A DNA stretch of 16,335 nucleotides from an uncultured Peptostreptococcaceae bacterium (GTDB lineage: Bacteria; Bacillota; Clostridia; Tissierellales; Peptoniphilaceae), in contig CAMDZK010000004.1 in NCBI GenBank assembly GCA_945910665.1, positions 1 through 16,335 of the forward strand, given 5' to 3'. The notes below the pieces were generated by a model that worked only from the letters and a program-made list of their open reading frames with translations, had not been told where the DNA came from and searched no databases. The position numbers and the translations under genes are program-made. Below, piece by piece: positions 7,428 to 14,810 of the stretch. Position 1 is the first letter of the stretch; every line of letters begins with the position of its first letter.

Positions 7428-7830
7428 TGAACTCAGTCGCATTGAACGACACGTTACCCAAGAAAATGGAACGGAAATGCCCCACACCCATCCCTATAAC
7501 AATGAATGGCGTAAGGGGATCTATGTAGATATCGTATCAGGAGAGCCTCTCTTTGCATCATCTGAAAAGTTTGATGCTGGATGCGGTTGGCCAAGCTTTT
7601 CGAAACCCATCACACCTTTGGAAGAGAGAGACGACCACAGTTTATTCCGCGTGCGAACAGAAGTACGAAGTAAGGAAGGGGACTCCCATTTAGGGCATGT
7701 CTTTCCCGATGGTCCAGCGGAGTGTGGGGGGCTGCGCTATTGCATTAACGGTGCTGCGTTACGCTTCATTCCCATGGAGGACATGGAAAAAGAAGGATAT
7801 GGGGAGTATATCGATCAAATTGAAGAATAA
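7396..7830 (+). CDS. msrB: Peptide-methionine (R)-S-oxide reductase
   Basis: MsrB reduces the R form of methionine sulfoxide in proteins, using thioredoxin. The single-domain protein has 144 residues and no MsrA fusion or signal peptide. Key segments are [13 protein letters not shown] (41-53), DAGCGWPSF (60-68, with likely recycling Cys63), [20 protein letters not shown] (87-106) and [11 protein letters not shown] (114-124) with catalytic Cys116. The paired CxxC motifs of zinc-binding MsrB proteins are absent. An extra Cys110 lies close to the catalytic cysteine. The ATG at 7396 has AAGGAG just upstream, inside the lgt reading frame, and this fixes the start. It is the last gene of the plus-strand chain and ends at a terminator shared with the converging histidine kinase gene. 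Confidence 0.95.
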   Translation: MDPRKKEERISELSRIERHVTQENGTEMPHTHPYNNEWRKGIYVDIVSGEPLFASSEKFDAGCGWPSFSKPITPLEERDDHSLFRVRTEVRSKEGDSHLGHVFPDGPAECGGLRYCINGAALRFIPMEDMEKEGYGEYIDQIEE

Positions 7831-7862
7831 AAAGAGGTGGGCGTTACTGCTCACCTCTTTTA
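7829..7862. terminator. Bidirectional terminator between msrB and the histidine kinase gene
   Basis: GAGGTGGGC and GCTCACCTC form a 9-bp stem (one G-T pair) with loop GTTACT. It is flanked by AAAA on the left and TTTT on the right, so it can work on both strands. The minus strand has the better T-run (TTTTT). The stop codon of the kinase gene (7844-7846) lies in the loop, so its last codons form one arm. Confidence 0.8.
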
Positions 7863-9181
7863 TCTTTGAACCGGACGACAAAAGTCGACCCCTGACCAAT
7901 TGTACTTTCAACGGAGATCGTCCCGTTCATTTCATGCACTAAAGATTTCACGATCGATAAACCGAGTCCTGTTCCTCCTTGGCGCGTGTTGCGCACAGAG
8001 TCACCGCGGTAAAAACGATCAAAAATAAAAGGCAAATCTTTGGAGGATATACCTGCACCGTCATCTTGAACGGTAAAGGTCGTTTCTCCTTTTTTTTGTG
8101 TGACTGATAGTATAATCCGACCATCTTTATGCATCGCTTTTTTTGCATTGGACAAGAGATTATACAAAATTCTTTGCAACGCATCTCGATCGGCCCAAAG
8201 CGGATGCTTGATTTCCTGTTTAATGGAAAATTGTACCCCATCAGTCTCCAATAAGGGGCTAAAAGATAAAGCTAACTCTTCAATAAATGGTTCCAAATCG
8301 ATGAATTCAAAATGCATGCTTCTCTGGTTATCATTCGTGAAACTCTCTTTCAGCATTTCAATGAGACGGTTGAGTCGATTCACCTCTTCAATGGATATGA
8401 GCACCGACTCTTTATTGAGGGGTCTAATACCATCGCGCATGGCAGAAAGCTGAAGTTTCAATGCCGTGACTGGTGTTCTCAATTCATGACTGATATCTTG
8501 TGCGTATTTTTTTCTGGATTCTTCTTGCCTATTGAGTGTATATGCGAGTTCGTTAATGTTTTGGGCTAATGATGCAAGCTCTTTAGAAAAGCCGGTTGAA
8601 TCGATTTTTTTGTCATAGCGACCCGACCGAATGGAATCCGTTTGCAGGCGGATTTTTTCGACGGGTTTTACAATCGATTTTGTGATAGCAAAACTTGCAA
8701 TTAATGAAAAAAGTAATCCGATGAGAATGACAATTCCAATGGTCGTATACATGGAACGTGTGAAATCATTAGCACTCATACGCAAAAAGGAATAATCCCA
8801 AAAGCCAATTTGAATGGATCCAATGTATTCAAGCGTGGTTGTGAATACGGGAAATTCGCGTTCGACATAGTTTCCACGCATGATGGAGTCTTTTGGCACT
8901 GCATTGATTTCACGAAGGATGTTTCCCTTTGTGTCGAAGAGCTTTAGATGCAGTTCTTCTTTTTTCGCGAATTCGTCGATCCTAAGAGAGTACATGCCAC
9001 GGTCTAATCGATAGATGGACTCCAACTCTTCAATATAGTCATTCACCTTTGATTCTTGCTCTAGTTCTAAGTACCAGGAGAAATTCTTCTCCATTTGTAC
9101 CATGAGAATGACGCCAATGAGAATGAGTATGGCGAGCATTAAAGAGAAAGTAAAAAGGAGGGTTTTACGCTTCAGTGTCAT
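7844..9181 (-). CDS. Sensor histidine kinase (HAMP, HisKA, HATPase)
   Basis: This 445-residue membrane kinase partners the response regulator encoded just upstream. The first membrane segment is at about residues 8-30. An extracytoplasmic sensor region of about 115 residues follows, then a second membrane segment (about 146-167) and a HAMP domain (about 167-219). The dimerisation and phosphoacceptor helix has YAQDISHELRTPVTALK with His232. The ATPase domain shows the N box NLLSNAKKAM (341-350), G1 DDGAGI (373-378), F box FIFDRFYRGD (385-394) and G2 GGTGLGLSIVKSL (402-414). All catalytic motifs are intact. The sensor region matches no ligand domain I can name, so the signal is unknown. The ATG overlaps the end of the regulator gene by 17 bases and lacks a strong Shine-Dalgarno, suggesting coupled translation. 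Confidence 0.95.
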   Translation of the reverse strand: MTLKRKTLLFTFSLMLAILILIGVILMVQMEKNFSWYLELEQESKVNDYIEELESIYRLDRGMYSLRIDEFAKKEELHLKLFDTKGNILREINAVPKDSIMRGNYVEREFPVFTTTLEYIGSIQIGFWDYSFLRMSANDFTRSMYTTIGIVILIGLLFSLIASFAITKSIVKPVEKIRLQTDSIRSGRYDKKIDSTGFSKELASLAQNINELAYTLNRQEESRKKYAQDISHELRTPVTALKLQLSAMRDGIRPLNKESVLISIEEVNRLNRLIEMLKESFTNDNQRSMHFEFIDLEPFIEELALSFSPLLETDGVQFSIKQEIKHPLWADRDALQRILYNLLSNAKKAMHKDGRIILSVTQKKGETTFTVQDDGAGISSKDLPFIFDRFYRGDSVRNTRQGGTGLGLSIVKSLVHEMNGTISVESTIGQGSTFVVRFKDKRGEQ

Positions 9182-9866
9182 ACGTTAACTCTGCGCGGTA
9201 GCCCGCACCATAGATCGTCTTGATCATCATTGGATGCTTTGAATCATCTTCTAATTTTGCCCGGATATTTTTAATGTGGGTGTCGATGGCACGATCAAAT
9301 GAATCGTATTCCATTCCAAAAGCTTGTTCAATAATTTCATCACGGGAAAAGACACGGTTTGGGTTCGAGAGAAGGACCATTAAGATTTTAAATTCATTGG
9401 TTGTTAATGGGATTTCTACACCATCTTTTGTCACGCGTAAACTTTCCGTATCGATAAGGATACGTCCATTTAAAACGCGGAGCAGTGTCGCTTTGGGGCG
9501 GTCGTTTTGTGAACGACGCAACAGTGCGCGTACCCGTTCGAGTAGTTCAATGGGTTCAAAAGGTTTGGTTAAGTAATCATCGGCTCCAATGCGAAAACCA
9601 AAAACTTTATCGGAAAGATCCGACTTTGCAGTCAACATGAGAATGGGCACGTTTGAAAAAGTGCGTACTTCCTCACATATTTTTTCTCCCGATAAAGAGG
9701 GGAGCATTAAGTCTAAGATAATGAGGTCATAATGATTGGATTTAATCCGGTTGAGGGCCATTTTGCCATCCTCTTCCGCATCTACCTCAAACTGATCGTT
9801 TCTGAGATAGGCACTGACGAGTTCTCGGATTTCTTGTTCGTCTTCGACGATGAGGATTTTTGCCAT
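9165..9866 (-). CDS. OmpR/PhoB-family response regulator
   Basis: This 233-residue cytoplasmic transcription factor is phosphorylated by the adjacent kinase. The receiver domain has the acidic pocket VEDE (7-10), phosphoacceptor Asp52 in LIILDLMLP, Thr79 in MLTAKSD and Lys101 in LTKPFEP. The C-terminal winged-helix domain contains LTTNEFKILMVLLSNPNRVF, then AIDTHIKNIRAKLE and IKTIYGAGYR, all typical of the OmpR/PhoB class. I start it at MAKILIVEDE because AAGGAGGTGG (plus strand 9871-9880) is ideally placed before that ATG and the family begins there. An in-frame start 30 bases further upstream would put the ribosome binding site inside the gene. It is transcribed with the kinase and away from the MATE gene, which is a plausible target. 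Confidence 0.95.
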   Translation of the reverse strand: MAKILIVEDEQEIRELVSAYLRNDQFEVDAEEDGKMALNRIKSNHYDLIILDLMLPSLSGEKICEEVRTFSNVPILMLTAKSDLSDKVFGFRIGADDYLTKPFEPIELLERVRALLRRSQNDRPKATLLRVLNGRILIDTESLRVTKDGVEIPLTTNEFKILMVLLSNPNRVFSRDEIIEQAFGMEYDSFDRAIDTHIKNIRAKLEDDSKHPMMIKTIYGAGYRAELTYDTEA

Positions 9867-9886
9867 AAATCCACCTCCTTCCATCA

Positions 9887-9895
9887 ATAGTACCA
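9887..9895 (-). promoter_or_regulatory. Weak candidate extended -10 for the two-component operon
   Basis: On the minus strand TGG TACTAT (9895-9887) forms an extended -10 with 4 of 6 hexamer matches. There is no recognisable -35. It would give a leader of only about 14 bases, in line with other candidates in this window. This is tentative. Confidence 0.3.
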
Positions 9896-9922
9896 TATTT
9901 TTTACAAGATATAATGGGGAGA

Positions 9923-9953
9923 TTGTGTATTAATGCTCTTCGTTTGTTATAAT
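9923..9953 (+). promoter_or_regulatory. Candidate promoter for the MATE transporter gene
   Basis: TGT TATAAT (9945-9953) is a perfect -10 with an extended TGn element. TTGTGT at 9923-9928 is a possible -35 at 19 bases. The start would be near 9960, leaving roughly 12 bases before the ATG, just enough for the GGAGG site at 9962-9966. A second TATAAT at 9910-9915 has no supporting -35 but would give a longer leader. Confidence 0.5.
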
Positions 9954-9971
9954 GATTTGACGGAGGAAACC

Positions 9972-11333
9972 ATGCGCGCAAATAACTTAACACAGGGAAA
10001 AATATTACAACACATGATTACACTCGCTATTCCCATAATGGCGACGGGCTTTATACAAATGTCCTATCAACTCATGGATATGTTTTGGCTTGGCCAAGGG
10101 TCCACCGATTGGGTTGCAGCTGCAGGAATGGCGGGGTTTGCCGTGTGGATTGCAACGGCGCTTGTGCTCATTCCACGAATCGGAATTGAAATTGGCGTTG
10201 GCCAAGCCATCGGAGCAGAAAATGAAAGGGAGAAGAGACGCTACATTCAAGGGGGTCTTTTTATCGCTTTGGTGATATCCATTGCTTATAGTTTGATTTC
10301 CATCGTGTTCGCCTACCCAATGATCTCTTTCTTTGGCATCGATACAGCGGACGTCAATCAGATGGGGGTCGATTATTTACGCTTCGTTTCCCTTGGTCAC
10401 CCTTTTACATTTCTCAATGCAGTTTTAACGGGAATTTTAACCGCTGGAGGAGACAGCAAAACACCATTTATCTATAATACTGTAGGATTAGTAACAAATA
10501 TCCTCTTAGACCCAATCATGATTTTTGTATTTCATCTGGGTGTCGTTGGAGCAGCGGTCGCGACGGTACTGGCACAAGGGCTGATTTCTTCTTTATTTAT
10601 TTTTAAAGTCATGCGGTATCATCCTCTATTCGATCAGGTGTTTGCGCAAAAGGATATACAAAGGCGTGAAATCAATCGCATTGTTCGCTGGGGATTACCG
10701 AGCTCATTACAGTCGATCTTTTTTGCCGTTAGCTCTGCGATTGTCTCTCGTTTTGTTGCATCCTACGGTGCTGGTCCCTTTGCTGCATATAATGTTGGCG
10801 TTCAGATCGAATCGATTGGTTGGCTTTCCATGAGCGGTTTCTCTGGTGCATTGACTGCATTTGTCGCACAAAACTACGGCGCAAGACAATTTGAAAGAGT
10901 TCGAGAAGGATTGAAAAAATCCACGTGGATCGGAATGGCTGTTGGACTCTTTGCCATGATCGTCCTGTTGTTGTTTGCAGAGCCATTTATGTCTCTCTTT
11001 GTGGGGGATGATGAGATTGCCCTCAAAGCAGGTGCTTTGTATCTTGTGATTATCGCCTATGCGCAAATTCCCATGAGCTTAGACTTTACAGCGACAGGAG
11101 TGTTTCAAGGTGTTGGAAATACTTTGATACCAAGTGCTGGAGGAATTACTGGAAATGCCATACGCATTGTGCTTGCCATGGTGCTCAATGAATATTTCGG
11201 GTTAGCGGGAATTTTTATAAGTATTGCAGTGACTTGTGCTCTCAAAGGGTTTGCCTTGTATCCATGGATTTGGAGTTATTTAAAGAAGCGGACACCTCAT
11301 TGTAATGTATCGAGTGAATCAGGAAATTTTTGA
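9972..11333 (+). CDS. MATE family efflux transporter
   Basis: This 453-residue, roughly 12-segment membrane protein belongs to the multidrug and toxic compound extrusion family, which exports cationic compounds using sodium or proton gradients. The first helix region carries LAIPIMATGFIQMSYQLMDM, a typical family start. AGGDSKTPFIYNTVGLVTN followed by ILLDPIMIF matches the conserved middle of the first half. The second half repeats the pattern with QGVGNTLIPSAGGITGN. The length fits the family. I start at MRANNLTQGK because CGGAGG lies 5 bases before that ATG; an upstream in-frame ATG at 9933 has no binding site and adds 13 unrelated residues. It is divergent from the two-component operon, which may regulate it. 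The substrate cannot be predicted. Confidence 0.94.
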   Translation: MRANNLTQGKILQHMITLAIPIMATGFIQMSYQLMDMFWLGQGSTDWVAAAGMAGFAVWIATALVLIPRIGIEIGVGQAIGAENEREKRRYIQGGLFIALVISIAYSLISIVFAYPMISFFGIDTADVNQMGVDYLRFVSLGHPFTFLNAVLTGILTAGGDSKTPFIYNTVGLVTNILLDPIMIFVFHLGVVGAAVATVLAQGLISSLFIFKVMRYHPLFDQVFAQKDIQRREINRIVRWGLPSSLQSIFFAVSSAIVSRFVASYGAGPFAAYNVGVQIESIGWLSMSGFSGALTAFVAQNYGARQFERVREGLKKSTWIGMAVGLFAMIVLLLFAEPFMSLFVGDDEIALKAGALYLVIIAYAQIPMSLDFTATGVFQGVGNTLIPSAGGITGNAIRIVLAMVLNEYFGLAGIFISIAVTCALKGFALYPWIWSYLKKRTPHCNVSSESGNF

Positions 11334-11394
11334 TCGTTCTACGTCTCGAATGATTGGTTTCGGGTATATATAGTTAAGAAGAGGAGGTGAAGCA

Positions 11395-11790
11395 ATGGCA
11401 ATTTCTCCAAAGATGATATTGACCAAATTGATTCCCCGTGCAAAAAATATTTATGCTGATCGTGCCAAAGTCGACGATCTCCTGAAGAAAGCAGAAGGCA
11501 AATCAAAGAAAAAAGGATTAGCTGGTGTCTACGAAGACGTCAAGACAATGATGCAATTACTCAAAGATTATAGAAAAGGAAACTACCGTAATGTGAGCAC
11601 CTCTTCCATTCTCTTAATCATTGCAGGTCTCATTTATCTTGTGACTCCAATTGACGTAGTACCAGACTTCTTGTTCGGAATGGGTTTTTTAGACGATGCA
11701 GTTGTATTAGGGTATGTTATCAAACAAGTATATCAGGTGATTGACGAATATACGATCTGGAAATTAACCGGTAAAAAAGAATTAGAATAA
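11395..11790 (+). CDS. DUF1232 (YkvA-type) small membrane protein
   Basis: This 131-residue protein has a basic, helical N-terminal half and a C-terminal DUF1232 domain. The domain contains a hydrophobic stretch SSILLIIAGLIYLVTPIDVV (about 75-94) and the family signature TPIDVVPDFLFG, with GFLDDAVVLGYVIK after it. DUF1232 proteins are widespread; their function is not known. AGGAGGTGA (11382-11390) lies 4 bases before the ATG, an excellent binding site. It lies 61 bases after the MATE stop with no clear terminator between, so it may be co-transcribed. TATATATAGT at 11365-11374 could also be a -10 region of its own. A strong plus-strand terminator follows at 11828-11859. Confidence 0.88.
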   Translation: MAISPKMILTKLIPRAKNIYADRAKVDDLLKKAEGKSKKKGLAGVYEDVKTMMQLLKDYRKGNYRNVSTSSILLIIAGLIYLVTPIDVVPDFLFGMGFLDDAVVLGYVIKQVYQVIDEYTIWKLTGKKELE

Positions 11791-11795
11791 AATAA

Positions 11796-11819
11796 AATCT
11801 GCGTTTCAAAACGCAGATT
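11796..11819 (-). terminator. Intrinsic terminator for the trkA-trkH operon
   Basis: AATCTGCGTTT and AAACGCAGATT are perfect inverted repeats separated by 2 bases, giving a 10-bp stem with a loop of about 4. On the minus strand the stem is followed by TTTTATTTTATT, so it suits transcription arriving from trkH. On the plus strand it has no T-run. Confidence 0.7.
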
Positions 11820-11827
11820 CAGAGTGT

Positions 11828-11859
11828 AGGCAAACCCAAATTTGAGTTTGCCTTTTTTT
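11828..11859 (+). terminator. Intrinsic terminator for the DUF1232 gene
   Basis: AGGCAAACCCAAA pairs with TTTGAGTTTGCCT with a single C-A mismatch. The practical stem is AGGCAAAC/GTTTGCCT. Seven T residues follow at 11853-11859, so it is a classic Rho-independent terminator for plus-strand transcription. Confidence 0.85.
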
Positions 11860-11863
11860 ATAC

Positions 11864-13312
11864 TTAAATTTTTCTCCATGTTTGCGGGATGAAGATGAAA
11901 AGAATAGGATACAGTTCAAGTCGTCCGGCGAGCATAGAAAACGTGAGTATGATTTTTGAAATCGGTGAAAACTCAGCGAAGCTTGATACGGGTCCCACGA
12001 GTTCCAATCCAGGACCAATATTGTTGATGGTAGCAGCAACGGCAGAGAAAGCAGTTAAAAAGCTGTTCGTATCGAGTGCGATTAAAAAAACAAGAAACCA
12101 AAATACGACGGTAAAAACGAGAAAGTATTTGATGACACTTTGAAATGTATTCCCATCGATATTCTTACCATCCATTTGTACGGCAAGTTGACGGTGAGGT
12201 TGTAAGACTTGTCGAATTTCATTTTTTACTGTTTTAAAACCAATGGCAATACGAGAAATTTTTAATCCCCCTGCGGTGGAACCTGCCATTCCCCCGGCAA
12301 ACATGAGAAGAAGAAGGATGATCTGCGATGCCAATGGCCAAAGGGTGAAATCGACGGTGGCAAACCCTGTCGTTGTCATAATGGAACTGACGGTGAAGAA
12401 ACTGTGGCGAAGCGTATCTGCAAAATTATCGTAAATAAAGCTTGTGTTGAGTGCAATAAATACCACTGCAGCAGCGATGATGAGGAGATACCAACGGAGT
12501 TCTTCATTTTTAAAGACTACTCTCCATTTTCTTTGGAGCAAATAAAAATATAAGTTGAAATTCACACCGAATAGAATCATGGCGACGGCAAGGACTATTT
12601 CTGAATACGCGCTCTGATAGGGGAGGACGGAACCGTTTTTCATGCCAAAGCCTCCTGTACCTGCAGCACCAAAGGCGTGAATGATACTATCAAATAGCGG
12701 CATATCTCCAATCGCCAGTAAAAATACGGTAATCAAAAACATGACAAAATAAACAATATAAAGAGTTTGTGCCGTGTTTTTGTTTTTGGAAAGAATCTTT
12801 CCAAAAAGCGGCCCCGGAACTTCAGCTTTCATAATGTGTACTGTGTCATCCCCAATGGCAGGTAAGAGAGCCATCGTAAATACGATAATCCCCATCCCAC
12901 CGATAAAGTGGGTAAAGCTTCGCCAAAAAAGCATTGAATGACTCATAAGTTCTATATCGACTAAAATACTTGAGCCCGTTGTGGTAAAACCGGAGGCGGT
13001 TTCAAACCAAGCATCGATAAGGGAAGGGATTTGTCCAGAAAAGACAAAGGGCAACGCTCCAAATATGGATAAAAAAATCCATGTGAAAGCCGTCAAAATC
13101 AAACCTTCTTTTGTAAAAAAACGTCGGTTCTTCGGTTTTTTACGGGAGAGTAGTCCTCCTAGCACTGTGAGAATTGCCATCGTCGCGAGAAAAGACCAAG
13201 CATTTGTCATTGGCTCTCCATAAATAAAAACGACAGTAAGGGGAAAAACCATGAGCGCTGCTTCTATAAAAAGTACCCGACTGAGCCCCCATAGAATTAA
13301 AGGATAATTCAT
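11864..13312 (-). CDS. trkH: Potassium uptake protein TrkH
   Basis: TrkH is the membrane pore of a Trk potassium uptake system. The 482 residues match the usual length of about 483. It has an extra N-terminal hydrophobic pair followed by four pseudo-repeats, each with a pore loop. The selectivity filters are TTGSS (111-115), TGGFG (219-223), TTGFA (314-318) and NIGPG (431-435), each with the central conserved glycine. Other family segments are FWRSFTHFIGGMGI (129-142) and AGGMAGSTAGGLKISR (339-354). The ATG shares one base with the TAA of trkA (TAATG), so the two are translated as a coupled pair and form a complete system with the gating ring. The gene ends just before a terminator pair. Confidence 0.95.
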   Translation of the reverse strand: MNYPLILWGLSRVLFIEAALMVFPLTVVFIYGEPMTNAWSFLATMAILTVLGGLLSRKKPKNRRFFTKEGLILTAFTWIFLSIFGALPFVFSGQIPSLIDAWFETASGFTTTGSSILVDIELMSHSMLFWRSFTHFIGGMGIIVFTMALLPAIGDDTVHIMKAEVPGPLFGKILSKNKNTAQTLYIVYFVMFLITVFLLAIGDMPLFDSIIHAFGAAGTGGFGMKNGSVLPYQSAYSEIVLAVAMILFGVNFNLYFYLLQRKWRVVFKNEELRWYLLIIAAAVVFIALNTSFIYDNFADTLRHSFFTVSSIMTTTGFATVDFTLWPLASQIILLLLMFAGGMAGSTAGGLKISRIAIGFKTVKNEIRQVLQPHRQLAVQMDGKNIDGNTFQSVIKYFLVFTVVFWFLVFLIALDTNSFLTAFSAVAATINNIGPGLELVGPVSSFAEFSPISKIILTFSMLAGRLELYPILFIFIPQTWRKI

Positions 13313-14670
13313 TAATGACCCTCCAATATGTCATCGACTTCATCAAATCGCTCACGAGTAGTCACAATTAACACTTGGTCGCCTAATTGGATGGAATCAT
13401 TTCCTCCTGGATACATCACTCGATTCTCTCGGATAATACAAGCAATGACGCAGTCATCGCGAATCGGCAAATCCTTTAAGGGAGCTTTCATCGCCTCGAT
13501 TTCTCCACGGACAGTAAACATGATCGCTTCTGCACGGTCTGAGAATATACGATAAATGTCATCCATTTGTTCCGCGCGGGATGCTTGATAGGAACGTACT
13601 TTCTTAATAATTCGATTGGCGACTAAAAACTTTGGTGTGACAATGGCATCGAGCTCCGTGTCTTTCAACAACCGAAGAAGATTGATGCGATTTACTTTTG
13701 TGATGATTTTCCGAACATTTTGTTCACTGGCAAAAAGGGAAGCCATAATATTTTCTTCATCGACACCTGTAAGGGATGCGACACAGTCGTAGTTTTGAAT
13801 CCGCAGTTCTTCTAAAAACTCCTGATCTGTCCCATCTCCATTGAATATGTGAGCCTCTGGAAGTAAGGACGCGAGATGTTCCGCATGGCTCTTTTTCACT
13901 TCTACAATAGCGACGTGCTTATGAGAGGGAGCAAGCATTTTCGCTAAGTAGTATGAAATACGCCCGCCACCAATAATGAGAAGGGAATTGATTGCTTTTT
14001 CTTCTTTGCCTACGCTCTTATAAAAAGCGCGAATATCTGCTATTTCTCCGAGAATACAAAAATTATCTCCTTCGAGGAGCACATCCTTCCCTGAGGGAAT
14101 GATAATTTCGTTGTTTCTTTCAATGGCGACAATTAAAATATCTCCGTACTTTTGACGAAATTCGCTTAATGCAAGACCGGCAAGAAAAGAGCCACGGTCA
14201 ATATGCAATTCAATTAAGCGGACCCTGTTTTTCGAAAAGGATTCCACTTGAATGGCATGGGGATTTCTAACGATATCTGCGCATCGAATCGCAGCTTCAT
14301 AGTCTGGATTGATGATGAGGTCAATTCCAAACCAATCATCAATTTTTTTGCGCAGGGGATTGTAAATAGGGTTTCTAATGCGCACGGTCGTGTGGGGTGC
14401 GCCCATTCGTTTTGCCAACATCGCCGAAAGCATATTAATTTCATCTGAATTAGTGACAGCAATGTACATATCCGCCGCTTCAATTTCCGCTTCTTGTAAA
14501 ACTTCAATACTCGCACAATTCCCTGCGACACCCGTCACATCATTTTTGTTTAAAATAAATTCTAATCGTTTAGGATTTTCTTCAATAATAAAAACATCGT
14601 GGCCTTCTTGGACAAGTTCGTTGGTTAAATATTCGCCGACTTTTCCAGCGCCACCGATTACGATATACAT
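13312..14670 (-). CDS. trkA: Trk system regulatory subunit TrkA
   Basis: TrkA forms the cytoplasmic ring that gates TrkH in response to nucleotides. The 452 residues hold two tandem RCK units, as in the classic double-RCK TrkA (about 458 residues). The first Rossmann motif is IGGAGKVGEYL (5-15) with the acidic ribose-binding segment IIEENPKR (28-35). The second is IIGGGRISYYLAKML (232-246) with VEVKKSHAEHL after it. Each RCK_N is followed by an RCK_C part ending in LLEGDNFCILGE and IQLGDQVLIVTT respectively. The ATG is preceded by AAGGAGG (plus strand 14675-14682). RCK_C domains in Gram-positive bacteria often bind cyclic di-AMP, but binding cannot be read from this sequence. Confidence 0.95.
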   Translation of the reverse strand: MYIVIGGAGKVGEYLTNELVQEGHDVFIIEENPKRLEFILNKNDVTGVAGNCASIEVLQEAEIEAADMYIAVTNSDEINMLSAMLAKRMGAPHTTVRIRNPIYNPLRKKIDDWFGIDLIINPDYEAAIRCADIVRNPHAIQVESFSKNRVRLIELHIDRGSFLAGLALSEFRQKYGDILIVAIERNNEIIIPSGKDVLLEGDNFCILGEIADIRAFYKSVGKEEKAINSLLIIGGGRISYYLAKMLAPSHKHVAIVEVKKSHAEHLASLLPEAHIFNGDGTDQEFLEELRIQNYDCVASLTGVDEENIMASLFASEQNVRKIITKVNRINLLRLLKDTELDAIVTPKFLVANRIIKKVRSYQASRAEQMDDIYRIFSDRAEAIMFTVRGEIEAMKAPLKDLPIRDDCVIACIIRENRVMYPGGNDSIQLGDQVLIVTTRERFDEVDDILEGH

Positions 14671-14705
14671 AGTGCCTCCTTAAAAAGCTCCCAATTAATC
14701 CTATC

Positions 14706-14735
14706 ATTTTATCAGTATGCATGTCTATAAGTCTA
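14706..14735 (-). promoter_or_regulatory. Candidate promoter for trkA-trkH
   Basis: On the minus strand TGA TAAAAT (14714-14706) is an extended -10 with 5 of 6 matches. TAGACT (14735-14730) is a 4-of-6 -35 at 18-base spacing. The start would be near 14699, giving a leader of about 29 bases. A direct repeat TAGAC-TTA-TAGAC runs from the -35 into the spacer. Confidence 0.5.
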
Positions 14736-14753
14736 GAAGGAAAATCCCATTCC

Positions 14754-14783
14754 GTGACAAAGGACCGAAATACCGATTATACT
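14754..14783 (+). promoter_or_regulatory. Candidate sigma-A promoter for the GH3 gene
   Basis: GTGACA (14754-14759, 5 of 6) and TATACT (14778-14783, 5 of 6) are spaced by 18 bases. The start would be near 14790, about 20 bases before the GTG. A short inverted repeat CTAT-TG-ATAG overlaps the end of the -10 (14782-14791). It could be part of an operator but is too short to claim. Confidence 0.55.
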
Positions 14784-14810
14784 ATTGATAGAACACGAGG
14801 AGGGAGTAAC

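Noticed and set aside
9867..9896. Upstream in-frame start for the response regulator adding 10 residues
   Set aside because: It would place the ideal AAGGAGGTGG inside the coding region; the receiver domain begins at the later ATG.
11334..11394. Possible terminator or small RNA between MATE and the DUF1232 gene
   Set aside because: Only a 4-bp CGAA/TTCG stem is present, with no T-run; nothing beyond the ribosome binding site and a TATATATAGT stretch can be supported.
14723..14735. TAGAC-TTA-TAGAC direct repeat and nearby CTAT-TG-ATAG inverted repeat between trkA and the GH3 gene
   Set aside because: The units are only 4-5 bases and AT-rich; chance occurrence is likely without comparative evidence.
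14671..14810. Riboswitch (such as a cyclic di-AMP type) upstream of the potassium genes
   Set aside because: The gap is shared by two divergent promoters and the trk leader would be about 29 bases, too short for a known riboswitch.
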